64,000 nt of DNA from Nocardioides salarius (GTDB lineage Bacteria; Actinomycetota; Actinomycetes; Propionibacteriales; Nocardioidaceae): contig NZ_JAFBBZ010000001.1 in assembly GCF_016907435.1 (NCBI RefSeq), forward strand, positions 3,534,001-3,598,000, read 5' to 3'. Shown here one piece after another: positions 1 through 9,350 of this stretch. Numbering within the stretch: the first letter of the stretch is position 1; each line of letters opens with the position of its first letter. The notes below the pieces were generated by a model. It had not been told where the DNA came from. It searched no databases and saw nothing but the letters and a program-made list of their open reading frames with translations. The position numbers and the translations under genes were made by a program.

Positions 1-2
1 GC

Positions 3-296
3 TGCGGACATCGCCAGTGCGTACTGGTCAACGAGCTCCTGCTCGAAGTCCTGGACCGCCTGCGTACCTATCAGTGCCGGTCCAGCAGCGCTGCCACCCG
101 GCAATGCCACCAAGCCCATCAGTCACCATCTTCAAGCGAGACGATCATGCGTCGACAGTACATCGAAACCATCAGCCAGAGTGACGAGTCTTCAATTCAA
201 GTGCTGACGAGTGTCGAACCGGCACGACCTGCACGAACTCAGATCAGGGCCTCCGGGCGTCCGATCGAACCTGAGTTCCTAGAGACAGCCGGCTGA
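3..296 (+). CDS. Possible 3' end of a gene entering from the left
   Basis: This frame is open from the window edge to a TGA at 294-296, 21 bases before the GTG of the next gene. An internal ATG at 147 would give a 49-residue polar peptide. I do not recognise the sequence. In related actinobacterial transfer regions the gene before the hydrolase is often a VirB4-like ATPase, but nothing in this fragment shows that. It may be the tail of such a gene or may not be coding. Confidence 0.2.
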   Translation, partial: CGHRQCVLVNELLLEVLDRLRTYQCRSSSAATRQCHQAHQSPSSSETIMRRQYIETISQSDESSIQVLTSVEPARPARTQIRASGRPIEPEFLETAG

Positions 297-317
297 GGCG
301 CTCGGGACTGACCTGTC

Positions 318-3300
318 GTGAAGAAGCTACTCCTCGCCGGACTGCCGGTCCTGATCGTTTTCATGGCCCTGCCGTTCGTCGTGACCCTGATGGTGGTCAT
401 GACCACGACCGCGGCCGCCGAGTGCCGCACCCAGACCAGCGAGACCGCACCCACCGAGCTCGGCGACCTCGGTGTCATCGACGGCCCCGTGGGCGGCCCG
501 GTCAAGGGCACGATCACCATGGCGCAGGCCAACATCCCGCGCCGCTCCGGTCTCGACGGCTTTCGGGCCTCCATGCCCCGTGTGCTGTCAACGAACCCCG
601 ACTTCGTGAGCCTCAACGAGGCCAGCGGCTGGAGCCTGGCGCAGATCGAGGCCGCCGCCCCCGGCTACGGAGCGTTCCGGGTCGCCGACCACACCGGCGA
701 CAACAACTCGATGGGCAACGTCGTGCTGTGGAAGCGCGACACCTGGTCCAAGGCCAACGGTGGCCGGGTCACCCTCGCCGTCGACGACAACACCTACTAC
801 AAGGGCCGCCCGGTCACCTGGGACCGGTTCGCCACCTGGGTGATCCTCGAGCGCGCCGACGGCGCCGTGGTGTCGGTGATCTCCACCCACCACATGACCA
901 ACCCGCACAAGTACCCCCGCCAGCACGGCAACCCGCCGCTGACCCGGCCCCAGCAGTACGGCGCCGGCATGGACATCCTGCTGCAGCTGCGGAACTCCCT
1001 AGCCACCCACGGCCCGGTGCTCATCGGCGGCGACATGAACACCCACGCCTCCTACATCGACCTCCCGTGGACGGCGGCCGCCAAGATGAAGGCCGCCGGC
1101 TACGGCTGGCACAACCACTCGGTCGACTTCATCTTCTTCCCCCAGCACCAGGGCGTGCAGCTCGAGGGCGGCTGGGACGGGACCATGGTCTCCGACCACC
1201 ACTGGATCGCCGCCCGCATCGCCATGAACGGCGCCGGCCCCGAGAGCGCCCCCACGACCGCGGCCACCAGCGAAGGTGGGGTGAACGCCGCCCACACCAC
1301 AAGGACGTCGGCCGAGCCCCCGTCCGGCGACGTGCTCGCCCAGCTGATGGGACTGCGGTTCGCCTCCAGCTACCCGACCCTGACCACCGAGCAGGCCCGC
1401 AACGCGATCACCATCGCCCAGGTCGCCCGCGACCTCCAGGTTCCCCGCTACGGGCTGCAGATCGCGATCGCCACCGCGATCCAGGAGTCCAAGCTGGTCA
1501 ACCTCACCGGCGGCGACCGCGACTCCAGTGGCCTGTTCCAGCAGCGTCCCTCGACCGGCTGGGGGAGCCGTGCTGAGGTGACCAACCCGGTGCTCGCCGC
1601 GCGTGCCTTCTTCGGCAAGGCCCAGCACACCGGCAACCCCGGACTGCTCGACGTCCCCGGCTGGCAGGACATGCCGCTGACGCAGGCGGCCCAGGCCGTG
1701 CAGCGGTCGGGCTTTCCCGACGCCTACGCCCAGTGGGAGGACGTCGCCGGCGACATCACCGACCTCCTCGGCGGCGACCTACCCGACCTGCCAGACGTCG
1801 ACGGCGCGGTCTCGAACGCGAGCAATTGCGAGGACACCGTCAACCCGATCACCGTCGGGACCCTGAACATCCTGGGCGCCGGCCACACCGACAACCAAGC
1901 GGGTGGCGGCAACGAGAAGGCCGGGTACGCCACCTGGGACAAGCGGCTGCCCGGGGCACTCAGCGCGATCGAGAACGCCGGCGTCACCATCGCCGGCCTC
2001 CAGGAGGTCCACGGCCCCCAGGCCAAAGCTCTGAATGACCGCTATTCGGCCAAGTGGGGCATGTACCCGGCCACGGGCAACACCCAGAACAAGGTGATCT
2101 GGGACCGCGGCAGCTGGGAGATGACCGACTCACGCCTCGTCCAGATCCCGTACTTCAACGGCAAGGACGTCGGGATGCCGGTCGTCCAGCTGACGGGTGC
2201 GGCCGACAGCGTCAACGCCGGGCAGGTCATCTGGGTCTGGAGCATCCACAACCCCGCCAACACGCAAGGGAACGCCGCCGAGAACCGCACGGAGGCGCTG
2301 CGCCGCCAGCTGGCCACCACGACCGAGCTCGCCGGCACCGGCACCCCGGCGGTGATCCTGGGCGACTTCAACGACGGCAAGGACGGCAACAACTCCTCAC
2401 ACTGCGCGCTGACCCCTGAACTGAGCAACGCCTTCGGCGGATCGGCCGAGCCCTGCAAGAAGCCCGAGCAGGACGCGCCGATCGACCACATCTACGGCGC
2501 CAACCTCACCTGGGCCAGCGCCGAGGTCGACAACAGCACCCAGGCCAACAAGATCGCTGACCACCCGCTGGTGACCGCCACCACCGCCGGCAGCAGCGCG
2601 GGCTGCGCGGTCGCGACCGAGACCAACTACAACCTCGGCCCGGTCAAGCCGCAGCTGACGCAGCTGGTCAACATCCTCGGCCCGATGTTCGACATCAAGA
2701 CCGTCGGCGGCTACCGCGAGAGCGCCACCGACCCGCACGGTCACCCCGCCGGGCTGGCGGCCGACTTCATGGTCCCGCTGACTCCCGCCGGCAAGGCCCA
2801 GGGGGACGCGCTCGTGGCGTACGCCCAGGCCCACGCCCGCGAGCTCGGGATCGACTACATCATCTGGTACCAGCGCATCTGGTCGGCCGCGCGAGCCGAC
2901 GAGGGCTGGCGGCCGATGGAGGACCGAGGCTCGGCCACCGCGAACCACCTCGACCACCCGCACATCAACGTGCTCCCCAACGCCCAGGTCTCCCCGGTCG
3001 GCCTCGAGGGCGCGTCCTGCGACGAGGTGGTCTACCCGGTGCCGGCGGAGTACATCGGCACCGACAAGCGCAACTGGCACGACACCGGCCCCTACTGGAG
3101 CAACTGGCACACCGGAACCGACTTCTCCGCCCCGTGCGGCACGACCGTCTACGCCGCCCACGCCGGCACCATCGAGATCGACACCAGCCAGAGCTGGGCT
3201 GGCTCGCAGCTGGTCAAGGTCACCACCGGCGCCGGCTCTCTGACCACCTGGTACGCGCACATGCAGAGCGTCACCGTCAGCCGCGGCCAGACCGTCGCTG

Positions 3301-3461
3301 CCGGCGAGCCGATCGGCCAGGTCGGCAAGGAGGGCAACGGGAGCGGCTGCCACCTCCACTTCGAGGTCCGCCTCGAGAACGGCTCCATCTACGGACCCGA
3401 CAACGTCGACCCCTCGACCTGGCTGGCTGAAAACGCCTCGAACCCGACCCGGTCTGTGTGA
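318..3461 (+). CDS. Secreted fusion of two EEP nuclease-like domains with lytic transglycosylase-like and M23 peptidase domains
   Basis: The 1047-residue protein starts with GTG at 318 and a hydrophobic export segment (about residues 4-35). Two endonuclease/exonuclease/phosphatase folds are visible. The first (about 63-304) has SLNEA, STHH, GGDMNTH and SDHHW; the second (about 510-757) has LQEV, LGDFND and ADHP. Between them a lysozyme/transglycosylase-like stretch (about 375-440) contains IQESKL and GLFQQRPS. A region near 797 resembles D-Ala-D-Ala carboxypeptidase-like folds (GHPAGLAADF). The C-terminus (about 930-1040) is an M23 peptidase with HTGTDF and HLHFEV. It precedes the coupling-protein gene, so the likely role is opening peptidoglycan for the conjugation channel. 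The job of the nuclease-like domains is unknown. The domain calls are firm; the role is inferred from the neighbours. Confidence 0.85.
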   Translation: MKKLLLAGLPVLIVFMALPFVVTLMVVMTTTAAAECRTQTSETAPTELGDLGVIDGPVGGPVKGTITMAQANIPRRSGLDGFRASMPRVLSTNPDFVSLNEASGWSLAQIEAAAPGYGAFRVADHTGDNNSMGNVVLWKRDTWSKANGGRVTLAVDDNTYYKGRPVTWDRFATWVILERADGAVVSVISTHHMTNPHKYPRQHGNPPLTRPQQYGAGMDILLQLRNSLATHGPVLIGGDMNTHASYIDLPWTAAAKMKAAGYGWHNHSVDFIFFPQHQGVQLEGGWDGTMVSDHHWIAARIAMNGAGPESAPTTAATSEGGVNAAHTTRTSAEPPSGDVLAQLMGLRFASSYPTLTTEQARNAITIAQVARDLQVPRYGLQIAIATAIQESKLVNLTGGDRDSSGLFQQRPSTGWGSRAEVTNPVLAARAFFGKAQHTGNPGLLDVPGWQDMPLTQAAQAVQRSGFPDAYAQWEDVAGDITDLLGGDLPDLPDVDGAVSNASNCEDTVNPITVGTLNILGAGHTDNQAGGGNEKAGYATWDKRLPGALSAIENAGVTIAGLQEVHGPQAKALNDRYSAKWGMYPATGNTQNKVIWDRGSWEMTDSRLVQIPYFNGKDVGMPVVQLTGAADSVNAGQVIWVWSIHNPANTQGNAAENRTEALRRQLATTTELAGTGTPAVILGDFNDGKDGNNSSHCALTPELSNAFGGSAEPCKKPEQDAPIDHIYGANLTWASAEVDNSTQANKIADHPLVTATTAGSSAGCAVATETNYNLGPVKPQLTQLVNILGPMFDIKTVGGYRESATDPHGHPAGLAADFMVPLTPAGKAQGDALVAYAQAHARELGIDYIIWYQRIWSAARADEGWRPMEDRGSATANHLDHPHINVLPNAQVSPVGLEGASCDEVVYPVPAEYIGTDKRNWHDTGPYWSNWHTGTDFSAPCGTTVYAAHAGTIEIDTSQSWAGSQLVKVTTGAGSLTTWYAHMQSVTVSRGQTVAAGEPIGQVGKEGNGSGCHLHFEVRLENGSIYGPDNVDPSTWLAENASNPTRSV

Positions 3462-3493
3462 TCGCTGCCGGGCCCTCCCGACACATAGGTGAC
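3458..3493 (+). promoter_or_regulatory. Bipartite element, copy A
   Basis: GTGATCGCT, 19 bases, then TAGGTGAC. It overlaps the stop of the hydrolase gene and lies 44 bases before the ATG at 3538. The identical half-sites and spacing occur at 20437-20472 and 26547-26582. With the last copy the match extends to 15 bases (TGTGATCGCTGCCGG) before the spacer. It could be a promoter or a regulator site. Confidence 0.65.
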
Positions 3494-3537
3494 CAGCCAG
3501 AACTTCGACCACCCACGATCCCAGGAGGCGGAATCCA

Positions 3538-4146
3538 ATGCAGCGAGAGCGACGACGCGACCCCTACCCCTGGACCTGGGAGATCCCTGTAGCCGTGGCC
3601 CTGGCGACCCTGTTCGTCATCGTCATCGTCATCGGCATCCAGCTGGGCCGCTCCGTCGCGAACCTGCTTGCCGGCGCCGGCTGGACCTGGCCCGACGCCA
3701 ACGCCGGCGCGTTCCCCTCACCGATCGGCACCGCCTTCTGGACCAGCCTCCCCGGCGTGCTCAGCGGGCACGCCGACGCCGGCCTGCCCACACCGACACC
3801 GGAAGGCCTGGCTGGCCGCGCCCCGGTGTGGGTCAGCCTCGCGATGACCGGGGTCGCGCTGCTGAGCGCCACCATCTGGGTCGGCGCCTGGGCCTACCAG
3901 CGCTGGGGCCCGGGACGCATGCGCGGCATGGCGACCGCCGCAGAGGCCGAGAAGATCCTGGGCGTCACTCGGCTGCGCAAGGTCGCCGGCATCGTCCGCC
4001 CCGACCTCTACGGCAAGCACGCCACCGCCACGGCGGCACCCGTTCAGCGCACCGCCGGCGACCTCACCGAACAGACCGGGCCGCAGCTCGGCCACGGGCT
4101 CAGCCCGTGGCTCCTGAACGGCCGCCGGACGAAGGAGAAGCGATGA
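3538..4146 (+). CDS. Two-segment membrane protein of the transfer operon
   Basis: The 202-residue protein begins at an ATG with AGGAGG just upstream. Two membrane helices are visible (about residues 15-38 and 102-122), separated by a roughly 60-residue Pro/Gly-rich loop. A soluble tail follows the second helix and contains AAEAEKILGVTRLRK. Its stop overlaps the coupling-protein ATG by four bases (ATGA), so the two are translationally coupled. Small two-helix proteins next to VirD4-type genes often anchor or assist the coupling ATPase. That role is inferred from position; I do not recognise the family. Confidence 0.75.
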   Translation: MQRERRRDPYPWTWEIPVAVALATLFVIVIVIGIQLGRSVANLLAGAGWTWPDANAGAFPSPIGTAFWTSLPGVLSGHADAGLPTPTPEGLAGRAPVWVSLAMTGVALLSATIWVGAWAYQRWGPGRMRGMATAAEAEKILGVTRLRKVAGIVRPDLYGKHATATAAPVQRTAGDLTEQTGPQLGHGLSPWLLNGRRTKEKR

Positions 4147-5621
4147 AGCTGAGGTTCAACCCGTGGGACGTGGGCTGGCGCATCGGGGACGCGCACGAGC
4201 CGCGTGGCGGCGAGCTTTGGGTGCCGTGGGACCGCACCGCCGGGGTGATCGGCCCGCAGGGCTCCGGCAAGACCCTCGACCTGCTCACCCCGGCGCTGCT
4301 CAGTGCCCCGGGCGCTGCCCTGGTCACCCTGACGAAGGTCGAGGACCTGCTGCTCAGCCTCACCGAACGCTCCCGCGACGACCGGCCGTGCGTGGTCCTC
4401 GACCCGTTCGGGCTGGCCGAGGGCGTCGTCGACGAGCTGATCTGGGACCCGATCGCCGGCTGCGTGGACCCCAAGGTCGCCGAGCGGCGAGCCAAGGCCT
4501 TCACCGCCGGCACCGTCAAGGGTGCGATCACCGGCGGCACCGGGGACGATGCCGCCCGGTTCTACGCCGCGGAATCGGCGAAGGTGCTGCAGGGTTACTT
4601 CCACGCCGCGGCCCTGACCGGGAAGACCCTCGAGGACGTCCTGCAGTGGGTCGCGAACCCGACCGCGGCCAGCCAGCCGATGGAGATCCTGCGCCGGCAC
4701 CCGCACGCCGAGCCGTTCTGGCACGGCCTGCTGCACGGGGCGCTCAACGGCGACGACCGCACCGCCGGCAACACGATCACCACGGTGCAGCAGGCGGTGT
4801 CCCTGTTCTTCCAGGCCGACATCCGCCGCCGCTGCGTCCCCAGCCACGGGCACCCGGCCACCGACCTGGCCGACGTGATCCGTCGACGCGGCACCATCTA
4901 CCTCCTGGGCCGCGAAGACCCCTACGCCTCGGCCAGCCCGCTGATGACTGCGGTTGCCGAGCACGTCTTGGACACCGGGCTGCTGCTGGCCAACAGCTCA
5001 CCGTGGGGCGGCCGGCTGTGCCCGCCGCTGGTCTCGGTTCTCGACGAGCTGCCCTCGACCGCACCGCTGCCGACCCTGCGCACCCGGATGGCCAACGAGC
5101 GCGCCTTGGGCCTGTCGTTCATCTGGGCCGCCCAGACCCGTCCCCAGCTGACCAGCATCTTCGGCGAGCACGAGGCCCGGGCGCTGCTCGGGCTCACCAA
5201 CACGCTGGTGATGTTCGGCGGGTCCAAGGACGTCGCGTTCAACCAGGAGATCTCCGACCTGCTCGGAACCGTCCGCATCGGCCGCGTCACCCACTCCACC
5301 GGCGGGTTCAACGGCAGCGGCCGCAACTTCTCCGGCGACGACATCCCCATCATGCGGCCCGAGGAGGTCCGCCAGCTCCCCGAGCGGCGGGCCCTGGTGA
5401 TCGCCGAGAACGGCAAGCCGATCATCGCCAAGCTGCACCGCTGCGTGGAGGGCAAGGCCGGCGAGCGGCTGGTGGCCGACCAGAGGGCGCTGCGCGCGCG
5501 GCTCACCAACGACCGCCGCATGGTCATCACCCCCGAGGCCCGGGCGACCGCCGCCCTCGTCGAGGCGCGCCGCCTCGGCTTCGTCGACGACGAGACCGAA
5601 CCGACAAGGAGTGAGCAGTGA
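4143..5621 (+). CDS. VirD4/TraD-type type IV coupling protein ATPase
   Basis: The 492-residue protein is a soluble-looking coupling ATPase of the FtsK/VirD4 kind, which hands the relaxase-DNA complex to the secretion channel. Walker A is GPQGSGKT (about residues 36-43) and the Walker B region is SVLDELPS (about 298). AAQTRPQLTSIFG and LTNTLVMFGGSKD follow, as in TraG/TraD proteins. No membrane helix is present; the two-helix protein just upstream may supply the anchor. The ATG at 4143 is chosen because it overlaps the previous stop by four bases; the longer upstream frame is an antisense-style shadow of that gene. It also overlaps the next gene by four bases. Confidence 0.88.
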   Translation: MKLRFNPWDVGWRIGDAHEPRGGELWVPWDRTAGVIGPQGSGKTLDLLTPALLSAPGAALVTLTKVEDLLLSLTERSRDDRPCVVLDPFGLAEGVVDELIWDPIAGCVDPKVAERRAKAFTAGTVKGAITGGTGDDAARFYAAESAKVLQGYFHAAALTGKTLEDVLQWVANPTAASQPMEILRRHPHAEPFWHGLLHGALNGDDRTAGNTITTVQQAVSLFFQADIRRRCVPSHGHPATDLADVIRRRGTIYLLGREDPYASASPLMTAVAEHVLDTGLLLANSSPWGGRLCPPLVSVLDELPSTAPLPTLRTRMANERALGLSFIWAAQTRPQLTSIFGEHEARALLGLTNTLVMFGGSKDVAFNQEISDLLGTVRIGRVTHSTGGFNGSGRNFSGDDIPIMRPEEVRQLPERRALVIAENGKPIIAKLHRCVEGKAGERLVADQRALRARLTNDRRMVITPEARATAALVEARRLGFVDDETEPTRSEQ

Positions 5622-6316
5622 CGACCGATCAGGCCCGACGGGCCGCGCCCAGCCCGATGGTGTTCCCGTTCCCCGTGCCCGGGGAACAGGTCCGGCTGGC
5701 CTACCGCGAGCTCCACATCGCCATCAACGGCACCGAGGAGCAGAAGAAGGCCCTGGGCAACCACGCCCTGCTGCCCCGGCCCTGGGAGCCGGCCACGTGC
5801 CTCGACCCCGAGCTCCGACATCAGCTGTGGGAGTGGTTCGAGGACGTCGTGATCTGGCTTAACCGCGAATACACCTGGGACGTCGCCGGGCTCATCCCGA
5901 GCTGCTGGCCATTGCACCCGCACCTGGTCCGCGAGATCGCGGTGCTGGCCGACCAGCGCCGCCGTGCCGGGCTGGCGATGACCAGCGACGCGCTCGAGGA
6001 GTGGCATCGTTATTGCCTGCCGGCATTCACCGACCGCATGCGCAACCGGCTACGGGCCCACTGCGACGACGAGCACAAGAGCTGGCCCGCCAAGCCGCGA
6101 CACAACGAGCACCTGGGCGACGCCAGCACCCAGCGGCGTGAGAACGCCTTCGCCCACGACGTCGACGCGCTGTCCGTCAACCGACGGGCCTACGAGCAGC
6201 CCGAACGGGTCGGTCGACCGCGCCTGGTCGAGGTCGACCTGGACACCGGCGAGATTAAGGACGACCCGCTCGGCTCGCAGCCGCGCACCCGAACCGAGAA
6301 GGGGCCCCGTATCTGA
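5618..6316 (+). CDS. DUF4913-like protein of the transfer operon
   Basis: The 232-residue protein starts with GTG at 5618, overlapping the coupling-protein stop (GTGA). Its middle (about residues 65-130) has the tryptophan-rich pattern typical of DUF4913 proteins of actinobacterial mobile elements: WEWFEDVVIWLNREYTW, then a proline/tryptophan pair in SCWPLHP, then a helical stretch. The C-terminal third is charged and probably disordered. Function unknown. Its place at the end of a tightly overlapped operon suggests a role in transfer. Confidence 0.65.
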   Translation: MTTDQARRAAPSPMVFPFPVPGEQVRLAYRELHIAINGTEEQKKALGNHALLPRPWEPATCLDPELRHQLWEWFEDVVIWLNREYTWDVAGLIPSCWPLHPHLVREIAVLADQRRRAGLAMTSDALEEWHRYCLPAFTDRMRNRLRAHCDDEHKSWPAKPRHNEHLGDASTQRRENAFAHDVDALSVNRRAYEQPERVGRPRLVEVDLDTGEIKDDPLGSQPRTRTEKGPRI

Positions 6317-6652
6317 TGCGGCAATCGCGACTGGGATTGACGCAGGCACATCCTGCGTTACGCGCACGCCGAAAGGTGCCCTCATCCTCGCGAGTGGAGG
6401 AGGCGCCGTGGCCTGGTGCCAGGCGTCGATGGCTGTTGTGACGAGTGCGGGGTTGTCGGCCATGGGGAAGCGGAGTTCCGGGGGAACGGTGACCGCGGCG
6501 AGATGGGGGGTCGGTGGCGCCATTGACGGTGGACGAAGAAGTAGACGGCGCACAGTACCGCACTGAAGCATTAGTGCGCGGATCGTGTGGCATACTGAAG
6601 TCACGTCCTGACCGAGCAGCGGCCCTGGACACCCGATCCAGGAGGTTCGCCC
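6317..6652 (+). other. Intergenic stretch between transfer operon and cargo block
   Basis: No coding sequence is convincing. A short hairpin (ACGCAGG at 6340-6346, CCTGCGT at 6352-6358, five-base loop) lies soon after the transfer operon and could end it. The last 100 bases are richer in A+T and hold GGCATACTGAAGT near 6590, a possible -10 region, then CCAGGAGG as the ribosome site of the gene at 6653. Confidence 0.4.
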
Positions 6653-7345
6653 ATGGTCCCCGACTCGCCCGCCGACGCTCTCGGCTCTGACGCGCCCGGC
6701 CTCCGTGACCTTCTGGTCGAGATCGTACGGGCGCGGCACGCTCTCGCGGCTGAGGCGCACCTCGTCTCCGAGTCGCGGTACGCGTTGGGCTTCGGCAGCC
6801 AGTGGCGTGACCTGCAGGACGACACCCGCGACGCACTGAAGGATCGCGGTTTCCGGTCATGCAATCTGGCCCCTGGCGGGCACGAGATCCCCGTTGTCAA
6901 CGACTGCTTGGTGTACGTCTGGCGGGTACCGAACAGCCCCAACGCGGTGAGCGAGTTCGCGTCGAGCCCGACCCGCAGGAACGGCTTCACGACCGCGCCG
7001 CTCGACCCAGCGTTGTGGGAGCCGAGCCTTTCGGCGGCGCAGGAGCCGACCCAGGACCCTCCGGATGCGGGCGAGGTCGGCTTTGTGCTCCGCGTCGTTG
7101 GCGACAGCATGCCGGTGGTGCTCGTCATGGTCGAGTCGACGCCGCGGCAGTTGCAGTCGATCGAGTGGGCTGTCGCTGTGCTCGACGGCGAGGGCAAGGT
7201 CGAGCTGCGCGGGCAGGAGAGCATCTGGGAGCCGGAGCCGGTCGCCGATGGCAACGCATCGGACGTCGCGTCGTTCGACAGCGGCTCGCCGGTCGAGCCG
7301 AAGGTCGAGGCGCGCGAGCAGGAAGGGTCCGGGCCGGATGTCTGA
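6653..7345 (+). CDS. Unknown protein, first gene of candidate defence cassette
   Basis: The 230-residue protein starts at ATG 6653 with CCAGGAGG nine bases before. The N-terminal half is a helical region (about residues 18-75) followed by a compact alpha/beta-looking segment with CLVYVWRVP. The C-terminal 60 residues are acidic and low in complexity. I do not recognise the family. Its stop lies inside the start of the XRE-ImmA/IrrE gene (8-base overlap), so they are one transcript. A substrate or partner of that peptidase is possible, by position only. Confidence 0.6.
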   Translation: MVPDSPADALGSDAPGLRDLLVEIVRARHALAAEAHLVSESRYALGFGSQWRDLQDDTRDALKDRGFRSCNLAPGGHEIPVVNDCLVYVWRVPNSPNAVSEFASSPTRRNGFTTAPLDPALWEPSLSAAQEPTQDPPDAGEVGFVLRVVGDSMPVVLVMVESTPRQLQSIEWAVAVLDGEGKVELRGQESIWEPEPVADGNASDVASFDSGSPVEPKVEAREQEGSGPDV

Positions 7346-8456
7346 GGACGGCCCGGGCCTGTTCGAGCTCCCGACTGGGAGGAGCGGCCGGTTCGAGCCG
7401 GCACGGCTGACCCAGGCGCGGGCGCGCCTCGGCGTCAGCAAGGCCGACCTGGCTTCATCCGTCGGCGTCTCGGCCGCGGCGATCGGCCAGTACGAGGCCG
7501 GCGTGAACTCGCCGCGCGCTGAGGTCCTGGACCGGCTGGCAGAGGCTCTTGACGTCCCTCCTGGATTCTTCGGCGTCGGCCGCCCGCTGGCGCGCATCGA
7601 CACGGTGAACGCGCACTTCCGCAGCCTGAGGTCAGCCCGCGTGAGCGACCGCCACAAGGCGCTGGCCACCGCCACGTTGGTATGGGAGCTGACCTTCGCA
7701 CTCGAGCGGTACGTCAAGCTGCCTGAGTCGGACCTCCCGACCCTCCCGGCGGGGACGACGCCGACCGAGGCGGCGGCGGCCCTGCGGCGGCACTGGGGTC
7801 TGCCGGACGGGCCCGTGAAACACCTGGTCGCGACGGCGGAGTCGCGCGGGATCGTCGTCGCTGTGCGTCCACTGCGCGAGATCGAAGCCGTCGACGCCTT
7901 CTCGGTGGTCATTGTCGATCGGCCGGTCATCATCACCACGCCGCGGCGCAGCGAGAACGTCTTCCGGCACAGGTTCTCGACCGCCCACGAGATCGGGCAC
8001 CTGCTGCTGCACGGCGAGTCCGGCGAGTACAGCGCGGCGGTCGAGAAGGAGGCCGACGAGTTCGCCGCCGCGTTCCTGACGCCGGCGGCCGCCATGGACG
8101 CGGCGCTGCCGCAGCGGCTCGACCTGGCGGCCCTGGATCGGCTCGGGCGGACGTGGGGCGTCTCGCCGAAGTCTCTGGTGCGCCGGATGGTCGAGCGCGG
8201 GCGTACCACCGAGTCGTCGGCACGGCGGGCCTACCAGCGCCTTGCCATGATCGACGACCCGCTGGCCGACCCGACCAGCGCCTACCCGGGCGAGATGCCG
8301 TCGCTGCTGAAGAAGGCCGCGGCACTGGCGGGCGACCACGGCGCGGGAGTGCCCGCTCTCGCCGAGGCGCTCAAGCTCAGCCCCATGCAGGTGCGTGACC
8401 TGCTCGGCGATGCCGACCAGCGCCCGGTCCTACGCCTCGTCGGCGCCCAGGGCTGA
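7338..8456 (+). CDS. XRE-type HTH fused to ImmA/IrrE metallopeptidase
   Basis: The 372-residue protein has an XRE helix-turn-helix at about 20-75 (LGVSKADLASSVGVSAAAIG) and a gluzincin peptidase domain with HEIGHLLLHGE at about 216 and EADEFAAAFLTP shortly after, supplying the zinc ligands. Proteins of this kind cut a repressor or regulator on a damage or phage signal and bind DNA themselves. The ATG at 7338 is chosen because it overlaps the previous stop and puts the HTH near the N-terminus; the frame is open further upstream only as a shadow. It lies between an unknown gene and a helicase gene, so it probably controls or takes part in a defence or stress module. Confidence 0.82.
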   Translation: MSEDGPGLFELPTGRSGRFEPARLTQARARLGVSKADLASSVGVSAAAIGQYEAGVNSPRAEVLDRLAEALDVPPGFFGVGRPLARIDTVNAHFRSLRSARVSDRHKALATATLVWELTFALERYVKLPESDLPTLPAGTTPTEAAAALRRHWGLPDGPVKHLVATAESRGIVVAVRPLREIEAVDAFSVVIVDRPVIITTPRRSENVFRHRFSTAHEIGHLLLHGESGEYSAAVEKEADEFAAAFLTPAAAMDAALPQRLDLAALDRLGRTWGVSPKSLVRRMVERGRTTESSARRAYQRLAMIDDPLADPTSAYPGEMPSLLKKAAALAGDHGAGVPALAEALKLSPMQVRDLLGDADQRPVLRLVGAQG

Positions 8457-8459
8457 CCG

Positions 8460-9350
8460 GTGGCGTCCGTAGAGCAGCAGGTCCGCAGCGCGGACAGCGC
8501 GATCTGCCAGAACATCGAGCGGTACGCCGACGACCGCGGGTTCCTATCGCAGAACCTTCTCGCCCAGCTCCGGAATCTAGTCGAGGGGCTCATCGTCTGG
8601 TCGCACCTCGGTGACCCGTCCGCCGAGTTTCACTACGACCGGGTGGGCCTGGCGCTGGAGGCGGTCAAGGCGAAGGCCAAGTTCCGGCTGCTGAGCCGGT
8701 TCCACAACCTGCTCCAGGCCAGCGCCTCGCATTACACGCTGGACGGGGACCCGTCCGAGCGGCTGATGCTCAAGTACTACGAGTACCTGCTCCGCACGCG
8801 TAACCTCGCGCTGAAGGAGTTCGGCATCGCGATCCTCGGCAACCTCGAGCTGTTCCCGGTCGATCTTGACCCGTCGCTCCGCGAGTACTACGAGAGCATC
8901 GCCGCGCGCATCGAGGCAGCCCGGGCGACGCCGACGGAGCCACGCCGCGAGCGCTACTACGTCCACAGCTCGCGGCCGTTCTTCGTCGGCGGCCGGATCT
9001 ACTACGAGGTCACGTTCTCGCTCGCCCACAACTGGACCAGCAAGTTCGACCGCACGATCGCGTTCACAGACGTCGACATGACCGACAAGTACGCGGCGTA
9101 CCTGGACCTGTCGAGCGAGTCGATCGCGGTGCTCGGCGAGACCATGCCGATCCTGATCATCCGTGCGTGGGAGGTCTCGATCCGCCCGTGCGAGTTCGAG
9201 AACTTCGCCCGCATCTTCGGCCCGGCGTCGCAGGTCCAGTCGAGCCACGCCGAGTACCGCAACCTGATGCAGTACCTGACGACGACCCGCTCCAGCCTGC
9301 TCGACCTAGTCGATATGACCGACGCCAGCTACACGCAGATTCGCGCCTGA
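8460..9350 (+). CDS. N-terminal part of a split helicase-type protein
   Basis: The 296-residue product starts at a GTG three bases after the previous stop. The first half is helical; the second (about 160-255) has RYYVHSSRPFFVGGRIYYEV and a beta-rich segment. It stops at a TGA (9348-9350). The same frame then stays open into the helicase ORF, which begins nine codons later at a weak GTG. The text on either side of the stop reads like one domain. I infer that both ORFs were one gene of about 913 codons broken by a nonsense change, or that it is a natural split. The isolated N-terminal part matches no family I can name. Confidence 0.6.
   Translation: MASVEQQVRSADSAICQNIERYADDRGFLSQNLLAQLRNLVEGLIVWSHLGDPSAEFHYDRVGLALEAVKAKAKFRLLSRFHNLLQASASHYTLDGDPSERLMLKYYEYLLRTRNLALKEFGIAILGNLELFPVDLDPSLREYYESIAARIEAARATPTEPRRERYYVHSSRPFFVGGRIYYEVTFSLAHNWTSKFDRTIAFTDVDMTDKYAAYLDLSSESIAVLGETMPILIIRAWEVSIRPCEFENFARIFGPASQVQSSHAEYRNLMQYLTTTRSSLLDLVDMTDASYTQIRA

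Noticed and set aside
2397..3512. 371-codon leftward ORF opposite the hydrolase gene
   Set aside because: Same GC-driven shadow; the plus strand has M23 motifs here.
6653..8456. Toxin-antitoxin reading of the unknown gene and the XRE-ImmA/IrrE gene
   Set aside because: The first product shows no RES, RelE, HipA or other toxin motif, and the peptidase is fused to the HTH rather than acting as a small antitoxin.
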